A stretch of 64,000 nt of DNA, taken from Burkholderiales bacterium (GTDB lineage Bacteria > Pseudomonadota > Gammaproteobacteria > Burkholderiales > Burkholderiaceae_C). The translations under genes and the position numbers were made by a program. Positions 17,084 through 24,224 of the stretch are shown here, piece after piece. The stretch is taken from the NCBI GenBank assembly GCA_028868995.1, contig JAGWTH010000016.1, positions 1-64,000 of the forward strand. The letters are read 5' to 3'. Each line of letters begins with the position of its first letter. Position 1 is the stretch's first letter. Under the pieces are notes generated by a model. The model was not told the origin of the DNA. It made no database searches and saw only the letters and a program-made list of their open reading frames with translations.

Positions 17084-19164
17084 GTGTGCACCTCCTCGTC
17101 GCCCGGCGGGGCCGCGTAGCGGTCCATCAGGGCTGCCTGGGCCCCGTGGCCCCGCGGGTCCTCGGCGCCCTTGACCCGCCGGTAGCTTCCGTCCGGCTGC
17201 AGGTCCCAGGCATCGCGGTGGTCGTGCAGGTAGGCCACCAGGCACTCGTCGATCACGCGCTGGCGCAGCTGGGGATCGAGCACCGGCCAGGCCAGTTCCA
17301 CCCGACGCAGCATGTTGCGGTTCATCCAGTCGGCGCTGGACAGGTACAGCTGCTCCTCGCGGCCGGCGCGGAAGTACATGACGCGGGAATGCTCCAGGAA
17401 GCGCCCGACGACGGAGCGCACCCGGATGTTTTCGCTCACGCCGGGGACCCCGGCGGGCAGCATGCAGGCGCCGCGCACGATCAGGTCGATGCGCGCCCCG
17501 CGCCGGCCGGCGTGGACCAGCGCCTCCATGAGGGGCTCGTCCGTGAGAGCGTTCATCTTCAGCACGATGCGCGCATCCTGCCCGCGCGCGGCGGCGGCGC
17601 CCACCCGGTCGATCTGCTCGATCAGCTTGCGCTGCAACTGGAACGGCGCCACCCACACGTGGTGCAGCCGGGGCAACTTGCTCTGGCTGGCCAGGTGCAC
17701 GAACAGCTGTTCCACGTCCCAGGTGAGCTTCGGGTCGGCTGTCAGGTGGCTGAGGTCGGTGTACAGGCGGGCGGTGCGCGGGTTGTAGTTGCCGGTCGCC
17801 AGGTGGGCGTAGCGCACCAGGGCGCGCCCCTCCCTGCGGGTGACCAGCAGCATCTTGGCGTGGGTCTTGAGGCCCACCACCCCGTAGACCACCTGCGCCC
17901 CGACCTGCTCCAGCGCCTCGGACCAGTTGATGTTGGCCTCCTCGTCGAAGCGGGCCTTGAGCTCCACCACGACGCTCACCTCCTTGCCCCGGCGCACCGC
18001 CTCGCGCAGCAGCTCCATCATCTGCGGGTCGTTGCCGGTGCGGTAGATGGTCTGCTTGATCGCCAGCACCTGCGGGTCCTGCACCGCCTCGCGCAGGAAG
18101 GCCATCACGCCGTCGAAGCTCTCGAAGGGCTGGTGGATGAGGACGTCGCGCGCCTTGATCTGGGGGAAGATCGGGCGGCCGGGCACCAGTCCGCGCGGCC
18201 AGCCCGGCACGTAGACCGGGAACAGCAGGCGGGGCGCGTCCACCAGGTCGATCATCTGCTGCAGGCGGGCCAGGTTCACCGGGCCGGGCACGCGGTACAG
18301 CGCCGGCGCCGGCAGGCCGAACTGCCTGAGCAGGAAGTCCGACAGGAATTCGGAGCAGCCGGCCGACACCTCCAGGCGCACGGGCTGGCCGTAGTGGCGC
18401 TGCTGCAGGCCCAGGCGCAGGGCCGTGCGCAGGTTGCGTACCTCCTCCTCGCCGACCGCGAGGTCCGAGTGGCGGGTGAGGCGGAACTGCGAGAACTGGC
18501 CCACCTGGCGCCCGGGGAACAGCAGGTCCAGGTGCGCCCGGATCACGCTGGACAGCGACACCAGCAGCCGGCGCTTGCCCGAGACCTTGGGCGGCATCGG
18601 GATCAGGCGCGGCAGCACCCGCGGGACCTTGACGATGGCGATCTCGTTCTCGCGGCCGAAGGCGTCCTTGCCGGACAGGCGGACGATGAAGTTGAGCGAC
18701 TTGTTCGCGACCTGCGGGAAAGGGTGCGCCGGGTCCAGGCCGACCGGGATCAGCAGCGGCCGCACCTCGCGCTCGAAGTAGTCGCGGACCCAGGCCTGCT
18801 GCTGGGCGTTGCGCTCGCCGTGGGAGACGATCGCGATGCCCTGCCTGGCGAACGCCGGGATCAGCTCGTCGTTGTAGAGCGCGTACTGGCGCGCCACCAG
18901 CTTGTGCGCCGCCGCCGAGAGCTTCTCGTAGCTGGAGACGCTGTAGGGCCCCTTCAGCTCGCTGGCCAGGGCGGCGGACAGGTGGTCGGCCGCCCGCACC
19001 TCGAACCATTCGTCCAGGTTGGAGGAGACGATGGTGAGGAAACGCAGGCGCTCGAGCAGGGGCACCCCCGGGCGCTGCGCCCAGTCCAGCACCCGCTCGT
19101 TGAAGGCGAGGATGCTGCGGTCACGATCGAGAAAGGGCACCGTCGTCGGCGCGACGTCATTCAT
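17074..19164 (-). CDS. ppk1: Polyphosphate kinase 1
   Basis: A 696-residue enzyme that reversibly polymerises the ATP gamma-phosphate into polyphosphate. The N-terminal domain opens FLDRDRSILAFNERVLDWA. Catalytic region motifs include VELKARFDEEANI and the autophosphorylated-His motif VRYAHLATGNYN; the second His lies in FLEHSRVMYF. Full length. The ATG at 19164 lies 46 nt behind the agt stop, and this gap holds Pho boxes, so ppk1 may be both co-transcribed with olsB-plcP-agt and driven separately by PhoB. With ppx it sets the polyphosphate pool. Confidence 0.97.
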   Translation of the reverse strand: MNDVAPTTVPFLDRDRSILAFNERVLDWAQRPGVPLLERLRFLTIVSSNLDEWFEVRAADHLSAALASELKGPYSVSSYEKLSAAAHKLVARQYALYNDELIPAFARQGIAIVSHGERNAQQQAWVRDYFEREVRPLLIPVGLDPAHPFPQVANKSLNFIVRLSGKDAFGRENEIAIVKVPRVLPRLIPMPPKVSGKRRLLVSLSSVIRAHLDLLFPGRQVGQFSQFRLTRHSDLAVGEEEVRNLRTALRLGLQQRHYGQPVRLEVSAGCSEFLSDFLLRQFGLPAPALYRVPGPVNLARLQQMIDLVDAPRLLFPVYVPGWPRGLVPGRPIFPQIKARDVLIHQPFESFDGVMAFLREAVQDPQVLAIKQTIYRTGNDPQMMELLREAVRRGKEVSVVVELKARFDEEANINWSEALEQVGAQVVYGVVGLKTHAKMLLVTRREGRALVRYAHLATGNYNPRTARLYTDLSHLTADPKLTWDVEQLFVHLASQSKLPRLHHVWVAPFQLQRKLIEQIDRVGAAAARGQDARIVLKMNALTDEPLMEALVHAGRRGARIDLIVRGACMLPAGVPGVSENIRVRSVVGRFLEHSRVMYFRAGREEQLYLSSADWMNRNMLRRVELAWPVLDPQLRQRVIDECLVAYLHDHRDAWDLQPDGSYRRVKGAEDPRGHGAQAALMDRYAAPPGDEEVHTWT

Positions 19165-19180
19165 GGAAGATGTCTGGATG

Positions 19181-19229
19181 ATGACGGGACCGTGACAGTG
19201 TGCCGTTGATCTATGACAGATGCGTGACG
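19181..19229 (-). promoter_or_regulatory. Two Pho-box-like sites upstream of ppk1
   Basis: On the minus strand, CGTCAC and TGTCAT (19224-19229 and 19213-19218) are 11 bp apart. Nearer the gene, TGTCAC and CGTCAT (19192-19197 and 19181-19186) are also 11 bp apart. Ten bases after the first pair is CACACT (19197-19202), a weak -10. The outer box lies over the last codons of agt. The inner box is too close to the start codon to act as a classical activator site. Confidence 0.6.
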
Positions 19230-20293
19230 GCCGCCGGGGTGCCCCCGGGCGCCGCCCGGTCGCGCGCGGGCACCAGGTAGCTCGCGAACAGCTGGGCGGC
19301 CCGGGCCCAGCTGAAGTCCAGGGCCCGCCGCCGCGCCTCGTGGCGCGGCACCGCCAGGGCGGCGAAGCAGGCCTGCTGCAGGTCCTCGTGCATGGCGCCG
19401 CCCAGGGCGCCCGCGCCGTCCTCGCGCCGGCGGGCCAGCACGGTGAGCGGACCGTCGACCGGATAGGCCGCGACCGGGGTGCCGCAGGCCAGGGCCTCGG
19501 CCATCACCAGCCCGAAGGTGTCGGCCCGGCTGGGGAACACGAACAGGTCGGCCGCCGCGTAGAGTTTCGCCAGCTCCGGCCGCGGCAGCAGGCCCACCCA
19601 GCGCACGTGCGGATACTTGCGCTTGAGCTGCTCCTCCACCGGGCCCACGCCGCAGACCACCTTGGTGCCGGGCAGGTCCGTGCGCAGGAAGGCCTCGATG
19701 TTCTTCTCGTAGGACACCCGGCCCACGAACAGCGAAAGCGGCCGTCGCGCGTCCTCCAGGCCCGGGAACAGGCCCGCGTCGGGGCGGAAGGAGAACAGGT
19801 CGGTGTCGACGCCGTGCGTCCATTCGCGCAGGTTGGCGAAGCCGCGGCCGCGCAGCATCTCCAGCACGCTGGGCGTGGGCACCATGACGCCGGAGGACGG
19901 CGCATGGAAGTGCCGCATCACCGCGTAGCCGAGCCGCAGCGGCACCTTGACTGCCGCGTTCACGATCTCCGGGAACTTGGTGTGGAAGGCGGTCGTGAAG
20001 GCGAGCCCCCGCCGCAGGCAGTAGCGCCTGGCCGCCCAGCCGAGGGGGCCTTCGGTGGCCAGGTGGATCGCATCGGGCTGGAAGGCATCCAGCTTCTCGC
20101 CCAGCTCCCGGGCCGGCGCGACCGCGAGGTCGATGCCCGGATAGCCCGGGCAGGGCCGCGTGCGGAACTGGCCCGGCTCGATCACCTGCACCTGGTGCCC
20201 CGCCGCGCGCAGCTCGCGCCCGAGTTCCACCAGGGTGGTGACGACGCCGTTGACCTGGGGCAGCCAGGCATCCGTGACCAGGGAAATCTTCAT
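19211..20293 (-). CDS. agt: GT4 glycosyltransferase, Agt-like (diacylglycerol glycosyltransferase candidate)
   Basis: A 360-residue GT-B enzyme. The N-terminal half opens MKISLVTDAWLPQVNGVVTT and contains PDAIHLATEGPLG and FHTKFPE. The C-terminal half has VGRVSYEKNI, the GT4 catalytic E-x7-E block FPSRADTFGLVMAEALACG and VAAYPVDGP. This is the pattern of the family annotated as glycolipid synthase Agt, which in phosphate-starved bacteria glycosylates the diacylglycerol made by PlcP. The ATG at 20293 overlaps plcP by 4 nt, as in known plcP-agt pairs. Sugar donor (UDP-glucose or UDP-glucuronate) cannot be told. The general label is glycosyltransferase family 4. Confidence 0.88.
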   Translation of the reverse strand: MKISLVTDAWLPQVNGVVTTLVELGRELRAAGHQVQVIEPGQFRTRPCPGYPGIDLAVAPARELGEKLDAFQPDAIHLATEGPLGWAARRYCLRRGLAFTTAFHTKFPEIVNAAVKVPLRLGYAVMRHFHAPSSGVMVPTPSVLEMLRGRGFANLREWTHGVDTDLFSFRPDAGLFPGLEDARRPLSLFVGRVSYEKNIEAFLRTDLPGTKVVCGVGPVEEQLKRKYPHVRWVGLLPRPELAKLYAAADLFVFPSRADTFGLVMAEALACGTPVAAYPVDGPLTVLARRREDGAGALGGAMHEDLQQACFAALAVPRHEARRRALDFSWARAAQLFASYLVPARDRAAPGGTPAAVTHLS

Positions 20294-21162
20294 GCCATCT
20301 CCGTGAGGGTCGCGTGGGCGACGGCGGTCACCTGGCCGCGCGCCTGCCACGCCAGCAGTTCCAGCCGGCCGTCGAAGTGCTCGACCAGCGCCGTGCGGCT
20401 TTCCACCCAGTCGCCGTCGTTGCAGTACAGCACGCCGGCGATGCGGCGCATCTCGGCACGGTGGATGTGCCCGCAGACCACGCCCTGGTGGCCGCGCCGG
20501 CGGGCCTCGTGGGCGACCGCGGCCTCGAAGTCCATCACGTAGTTCAGCGCCTTCTTGACCTTGTGCTTCAGGTAGGCCGACAGCGACCAGTACGGCAGGC
20601 CCAGGCGGGCCCGCAGCGAATTGAGGTGCCGGTTCATGCGCAGCGTGAACTCGTACAGGGTGTCGCCCAGGTGGGCCAGCCACTTCGCGCACTGGACCAC
20701 GCCGTCGAAATGGTCGCCGTGCACGACCCACAGCCGCTGGCCGGTGGCCGTGACGTGCACCGCTTCCTGCGTCACCTCGATGCCGCCGAAATGGTGGCCG
20801 GCGAACTGGCGGGCGAACTCGTCGTGGTTGCCGGGCACGAAGACGACGCGGCAGCCCTTGCGCGCGCGGCGCAGCAGCTTCTGCACGACGTCGTTGTGGG
20901 CCTGCGGCCAGTACCAGCGCTTGCGCAGCTGCCAGCCGTCGATGATGTCGCCCACCAGGTACAGGTGCTCGCTCGGGTGCGACTTGAGGAAGTCCAGCAG
21001 CGGGCCGGCCTGGCAGCCCGGGGTCCCCAGGTGCAGGTCGGAGATGAAGATGCTGCGCACGCGCCGGCCCGGCGGCCCGTCGTCGCGTTCGTCGCGCTCG
21101 TCGACCGGGGGGACAGGAAAGCCTGCGACCAGGGAACCGAGGGCGTCGAACGTGGTGCGCAT
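20290..21162 (-). CDS. plcP: PlcP-like phospholipase C (annotated in relatives as UDP-2,3-diacylglucosamine diphosphatase)
   Basis: A 290-residue calcineurin-like metallophosphoesterase. Metal-binding motifs are all present: SDLHLG, GDIIDGW, PGNHDEF, HGDHFD and GHIH. The segments RKRWYWPQAHNDVVQKLLR and YWSLSAYLKHKVKKALNYV fit, from memory, the PlcP branch (Sinorhizobium SMc00171 and marine homologues), which splits phosphatidylcholine or phosphatidylethanolamine to diacylglycerol in phosphate starvation, rather than true LpxH. The agt gene next door supports this. It overlaps olsB by 1 nt (TGATG) and agt by 4 nt. Many databases label such proteins LpxH-like, so that name may appear. Confidence 0.85.
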   Translation of the reverse strand: MRTTFDALGSLVAGFPVPPVDERDERDDGPPGRRVRSIFISDLHLGTPGCQAGPLLDFLKSHPSEHLYLVGDIIDGWQLRKRWYWPQAHNDVVQKLLRRARKGCRVVFVPGNHDEFARQFAGHHFGGIEVTQEAVHVTATGQRLWVVHGDHFDGVVQCAKWLAHLGDTLYEFTLRMNRHLNSLRARLGLPYWSLSAYLKHKVKKALNYVMDFEAAVAHEARRRGHQGVVCGHIHRAEMRRIAGVLYCNDGDWVESRTALVEHFDGRLELLAWQARGQVTAVAHATLTEMA

Positions 21163-21971
21163 CAGGCCCCCAGGAAGTGCTTGCGGTAGCGCGGCGGCAG
21201 GTCCGGGATGCGCATCATCATGGGCAGGTCCGCGCTGTTGAAGTCCGGGTCCCACGCCGGCGGGCCCAGCACCTTGGCGCCCAGGCGCAGGTAGCCCCTG
21301 ATCAGCGGCGGCGGCTCCACCGGCAGCCCGCCGTCCAGGTGCTCCACCGGCAGGGGCAGGCGCGGCACCACCTGGTGCTGGATCGGCGCGAGGTGGGTGC
21401 GCTTCAACTGGTTCCAGATGCTGGCGGCGACGTCGCCGCTGGCCACGCCGTTGTGCATCATGGGGATGCTGGCGCAGCCGATCATGGTGTCCAGGCCGTT
21501 GCGCTGCATGAACTCCGCCAGCGCGCCCCACAGGGCCATGATCACGCCGCCCTGGCGCCAGTCGGCGTGCACGCAGCTGCGCCCCAGCTCCACCATCTGC
21601 TCGCGCAGGCCGCGCAGGCGCCACAGGTCGAACTCGGTGTCGCTGTAAAAGCTGCCCACGCGCCGCGCCTGGGCCGGCGTGAGCACGCGGTAGGTGCCGA
21701 TGACTTCCTGCGTCCGCGCCTCGCGCACGAGCAGGTGTTCGCAGTAGTCGTCGAACAGGTCGACGTCGTGCCCCGGGACCGGGGTGGCCAGCCGCGCGCC
21801 CATCTCGCCGGCGAAGATCTCGTGCCGCAGCCGCTGGGCGGCCCGCACCTCGTCGGCATGGCGTGCCCAGGCGACGGTGATGCCGCCGGCCTCGTCCGCC
21901 GGACCCGGCGCTGCGGGTCGCGGCACGGCGAGGGTCGAAACGGATTGCGTGCGGTTCGGCAGCTCGGTCAT
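21162..21971 (-). CDS. olsB: OlsB-like N-acyltransferase (GNAT/autoinducer-synthase fold)
   Basis: A 269-residue acyltransferase. The core contains LRHEIFAGEMGARL (about residue 50), IGTYRVL, and VELGRSCVHADWRQGGVIMA, which is the family's Glu-Gly-Arg-Ser-Cys-Val-His acyl-ACP motif. OlsB transfers a 3-hydroxyacyl chain to ornithine, making lyso-ornithine lipid; OlsA, the O-acyltransferase that completes the lipid, is not in this window. I start at ATG 21971 (MTELPNRTQ), which has AGGAG six nt before it; longer starts up to 22013 would run into the Pho box. First gene of olsB-plcP-agt-ppk1-sixA. Substrate amino acid not proven. Confidence 0.8.
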   Translation of the reverse strand: MTELPNRTQSVSTLAVPRPAAPGPADEAGGITVAWARHADEVRAAQRLRHEIFAGEMGARLATPVPGHDVDLFDDYCEHLLVREARTQEVIGTYRVLTPAQARRVGSFYSDTEFDLWRLRGLREQMVELGRSCVHADWRQGGVIMALWGALAEFMQRNGLDTMIGCASIPMMHNGVASGDVAASIWNQLKRTHLAPIQHQVVPRLPLPVEHLDGGLPVEPPPLIRGYLRLGAKVLGPPAWDPDFNSADLPMMMRIPDLPPRYRKHFLGA

Positions 21972-21995
21972 GCGGGGCTCCTGCGGCATGGAGGC

Positions 21996-22050
21996 AGTGT
22001 CGTGCTCATGCATGACGCCCTCGTGGCGTTTGCATGGCAGTTCGATGACG
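21996..22050 (-). promoter_or_regulatory. Tandem Pho-box promoter of the olsB-plcP-agt operon
   Basis: Reading on the minus strand, CGTCAT (22045-22050), TGCCAT (22034-22039), CGCCAC (22023-22028) and CGTCAT (22012-22017) are spaced exactly 11 bp apart. Ten bases later is GACACT (21996-22001), a -10-like hexamer, 24 nt before the ATG at 21971. Each half-site differs from TGTCAT at one to three positions, but phase and spacer match those of pstS. Confidence 0.7.
22033..22050. repeat. 18-bp inverted repeat, left copy
   Basis: The minus strand here reads CGTCATCGAACTGCCATG, identical to the plus strand at 23866-23883. The two copies bracket the hydrolase and M14 peptidase genes as an inverted pair. 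Both copies are part of Pho-box-like promoters, but identity extends through the five-base spacer, which PhoB binding does not require. Confidence 0.8.
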
Positions 22051-22075
22051 GCCCCGGGGGCCCATCACGAAGCGG

Positions 22076-22834
22076 TCACGCGCCGGGGAAGCCGCGCAGC
22101 ACCCAGTCGACGGCCTGCTGCACGACCCAGTCCGGGTCGTCCAGGGGCAGGTCGTGGCCGGCCGAGGGATGCAGGTTCAGCGGCAGGCTCCAGGCCCGCG
22201 CGATCGCTTCCGAGGCCCTCGGCGACACCAGCCGGTCCTGCGCGGAAGCGAGCACCAGGGCCGGCACCGGCAGCCGCGCCGGGGCCCGGTAGCGCGCGGC
22301 GGCGAACAGCTGCCGGGCCAGGTTGCGGCGCGCAACCGGCCGGCTGCGCGCGAAGGCGACCCAGTCGTCCACCACCGCGTCGTGCAGCGGCAGGTTGCTG
22401 GTGACGCGGTAGACCGCCCTCTCCCGGTCCAGGTCCCCGGCGCGCGGTTGCAGCCAGGGGGCCAGCTGCAGCCACGCGCCCGGACGCAGGCGCTGCCAGA
22501 ACGGCGACAGGCGTCCCGCGCTGCTGTTCACGAGGATGCAGCCCTGGAGTTCGCCGGGGAAGCGGGCGGCCCACTCCATGGCCACCATGCCTCCCAGCGA
22601 CAGAGCGAGCACGACGTAGGGACCGGGCCGCGACCGCGCGCGCAGCTCGGCGCGCACCGCCTCCACCATGCCGGCGACGTTCGCCGGGCTCGCCTGCTGC
22701 CACCAGCGGCCGCTGCCGGGCAGGTCGACGGTCAGGACGCGCTCGCCGGGCAGCCGCTCCTCCAGCAGCGGCGGCAGCCGGCCCCAGTGGCGCGCCTCGC
22801 GCCCCAGTCCGCGCAGCAGGATCCAGGTCGTCAT
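22076..22834 (-). CDS. Alpha/beta hydrolase
   Basis: A 252-residue cytoplasmic alpha/beta hydrolase. Nucleophile elbow: ALSLGGM (Ser near residue 79). The oxyanion region is near LLRGLGREARHW, and the late catalytic His lies in SAGHDLPLDDP. The acid is probably Asp in SAQDRLVS. Substrate unknown; esterase or lipase-type activity is the usual for this fold. ATG 22834 overlaps the M14 gene by 4 nt (ATGA), so both come from one transcript. Confidence 0.85.
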   Translation of the reverse strand: MTTWILLRGLGREARHWGRLPPLLEERLPGERVLTVDLPGSGRWWQQASPANVAGMVEAVRAELRARSRPGPYVVLALSLGGMVAMEWAARFPGELQGCILVNSSAGRLSPFWQRLRPGAWLQLAPWLQPRAGDLDRERAVYRVTSNLPLHDAVVDDWVAFARSRPVARRNLARQLFAAARYRAPARLPVPALVLASAQDRLVSPRASEAIARAWSLPLNLHPSAGHDLPLDDPDWVVQQAVDWVLRGFPGA

Positions 22835-23871
22835 CGGTTGCCCCCGTACCAGCGCGCCAGTGCTTCGCGGCGGTGGCGCTCCCGCTCCTGCGCCTGCGGC
22901 AGCCAGTGGGCCTGCGAGGCCGCCGCGCGCAACAGGAAATCGAGCAGCGGCAGGTGCCGCCGCAGCACCCTCTGCTCCCGGTGCTCGATCAGCGGGTTGA
23001 ACACGCCGTGGCGCGAGAACAGCTGGCGCGGATTCTTCTTCACCCACAGCCAGGAGCCCATCTCCAGGGTGAGGGGCAGGAAGACCCCGGGCCGGCCGTC
23101 CGCGCGCAGGACCAGGTGGTCCCACAGGTCGCCGTGGGCCAGGTACTGGGCGCTCTGGGGCTCGAAGACGTAGGGATGGCGCGGGTGCGAGCCGGCGAAG
23201 ATCGCATGCAGCGCGTGCAGCTCCGGCAGGGCCGCGAACGGCGCGCGCCGGTGCGCGAAGGGAAACCAGATGCGGTCACGCATGCCGAAGCCCGAGTGGC
23301 AATCCAGCGCCAGGGCCAGCGGCCGTCCCAGCAGCTCGCGCTCGGCCCAGGCGCACAGCGCCGCGCTCTCGGCCTCCATGGGCGCGCCGGCGGCGCCGCG
23401 GTACCAGGGCAGGCCCGGGCTCAGGCGCTGGCCGGCCAGCAGGAAGGGCACCGGGTCGCGCGCTTCCACCGGCGCGTTGCGCATCAGGTCGACCCCGGCC
23501 GGGTTGGCGCGGGTGCCGCGCGCCATGCCGGCCGGATTGACGATGGGCATGAACAGCAGGCGCACCTGCGCCAGCTGCTGGTGCAGGGTGCGGTCCCAGT
23601 CCAGGCGCGCGACCAACTGCTCGAGGAAGGCGATGACCACCCGCGAACCGATGCGCTCCAGCCCGTGCACGCCGCCGAAGAAGCCGGCGGCCGGCAGCGC
23701 CGGGTCCTCCCCGCCCAGGGTGATGGCGTGCACCGGCAGGCTGCGCCCGAGGTGCTCCACCCGGCAGGCGACCTCGCAGCGCAGGTGGGCGCGCCCGCGC
23801 GCGATCACCGCTTCGAGGGCCTCGAGCTCGGGCAGGGAGCCGGCTCCCGCGAGCGAATCGTTCTTCGTCAT
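22831..23871 (-). CDS. M14 family zinc carboxypeptidase-like protein
   Basis: A 346-residue protein with M14 (carboxypeptidase/AstE-AspA) motifs. Zinc ligands are in GGVHGLERIGS (HxxE) and later His in LDCHSGFG; substrate-binding Arg/Asn are in VDLMRN, and the general-base Glu is in LTLEMGSW. It may cleave amide or peptide bonds in cell-wall peptides or acyl-amino acids; the true substrate is open. I start at ATG 23871; a GTG at 23916 is in frame. The start codon lies inside a Pho-box-like repeat that faces the opposite gene. Operon with the hydrolase downstream. Confidence 0.8.
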   Translation of the reverse strand: MTKNDSLAGAGSLPELEALEAVIARGRAHLRCEVACRVEHLGRSLPVHAITLGGEDPALPAAGFFGGVHGLERIGSRVVIAFLEQLVARLDWDRTLHQQLAQVRLLFMPIVNPAGMARGTRANPAGVDLMRNAPVEARDPVPFLLAGQRLSPGLPWYRGAAGAPMEAESAALCAWAERELLGRPLALALDCHSGFGMRDRIWFPFAHRRAPFAALPELHALHAIFAGSHPRHPYVFEPQSAQYLAHGDLWDHLVLRADGRPGVFLPLTLEMGSWLWVKKNPRQLFSRHGVFNPLIEHREQRVLRRHLPLLDFLLRAAASQAHWLPQAQERERHRREALARWYGGNR

Positions 23872-23898
23872 CGAACTGCCATGCCGCGGCGCTACCGT
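23866..23898 (+). promoter_or_regulatory. Pho-box-like promoter before the 44-residue membrane peptide
   Basis: CGTCAT (23866) and TGCCAT (23877) are 11 bp apart on the plus strand. Exactly ten bases later is TACCGT (23893-23898), a -10-like hexamer, and an ATG follows at 23909. The first 18 bases (23866-23883) are the right copy of the inverted repeat. Confidence 0.5.
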
Positions 23899-23908
23899 CC
23901 GCTTCCAT

Positions 23909-24043
23909 ATGGACACCCTGAACCCCTGGACCCGGATGCTGCGCTGCGCGGTGCTGGTGGGCGCCCTCGCCTCGGGCCTGGCCGAGCTGGCCCGGCTGCA
24001 AGGCTGGCGCCTGCGCGCGCGGCTGCAAGGCCGCGGCCGCTGA
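23909..24043 (+). CDS. Small single-span membrane peptide, unknown function
   Basis: A 44-residue open frame too short for most gene finders: MDTLNPWTRMLRCAVLVGAL and onward, with one hydrophobic segment (residues 12-28) and an Arg-rich C-terminus (WRLRARLQGRGR). It would be an inner-membrane peptide with its basic end in the cytoplasm. Evidence that it is real: a Pho-box-like repeat plus -10 at the right spacing, no overlap with another convincing gene, and the positive-inside arrangement. I do not recognise a family. It is divergent from the M14 gene. Confidence 0.45.
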   Translation: MDTLNPWTRMLRCAVLVGALASGLAELARLQGWRLRARLQGRGR

Positions 24044-24128
24044 TTCCTTCAGCGCGCGCCACCCGCGGTGCGGCGCGATCGCCCGGATGCCATGAACCGC
24101 TCCTCCTCATTCGTGCCATTGCGCGGGC

Positions 24129-24161
24129 AGCCTAGGGCGCGACGGTGACGCCGCCGTGACA
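24129..24161 (-). promoter_or_regulatory. Pho-box-like element facing leftward, target unclear
   Basis: On the minus strand, TGTCAC (24156-24161) and CGTCAC (24145-24150) are 11 bp apart. Ten bases beyond is TAGGCT (24129-24134), a -10-like hexamer. The first minus-strand gene, M14, starts 258 nt further on, so a transcript would run antisense through the 44-residue gene. A 14-codon frame at 24093 with a strong GAGGAG site is the only nearer coding candidate. Confidence 0.45.
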
Positions 24162-24224
24162 TGCAGCGCAAGCAGCGCCCGCTCCCGCCCGATACGTCCG
24201 TTCCCGAGCGATACTGGGCGGGCG

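Noticed and set aside
20290-21162. True LpxH (lipid A UDP-diacylglucosamine hydrolase)
   Set aside because: The metal motifs are shared, but the YWPQAHNDVV-type segment, the agt neighbour and Pho-type upstream repeats fit PlcP better. Not fully excluded without a tree.
22062-22080. Another Pho-box-like repeat (ATCACGAAGCGGTCACG) on the plus strand
   Set aside because: Half-sites are 11 bp apart, but it points into the 3' end of the hydrolase gene, with no plus-strand gene downstream, and partly overlaps coding sequence. Could be an extra PhoB contact but has no target.
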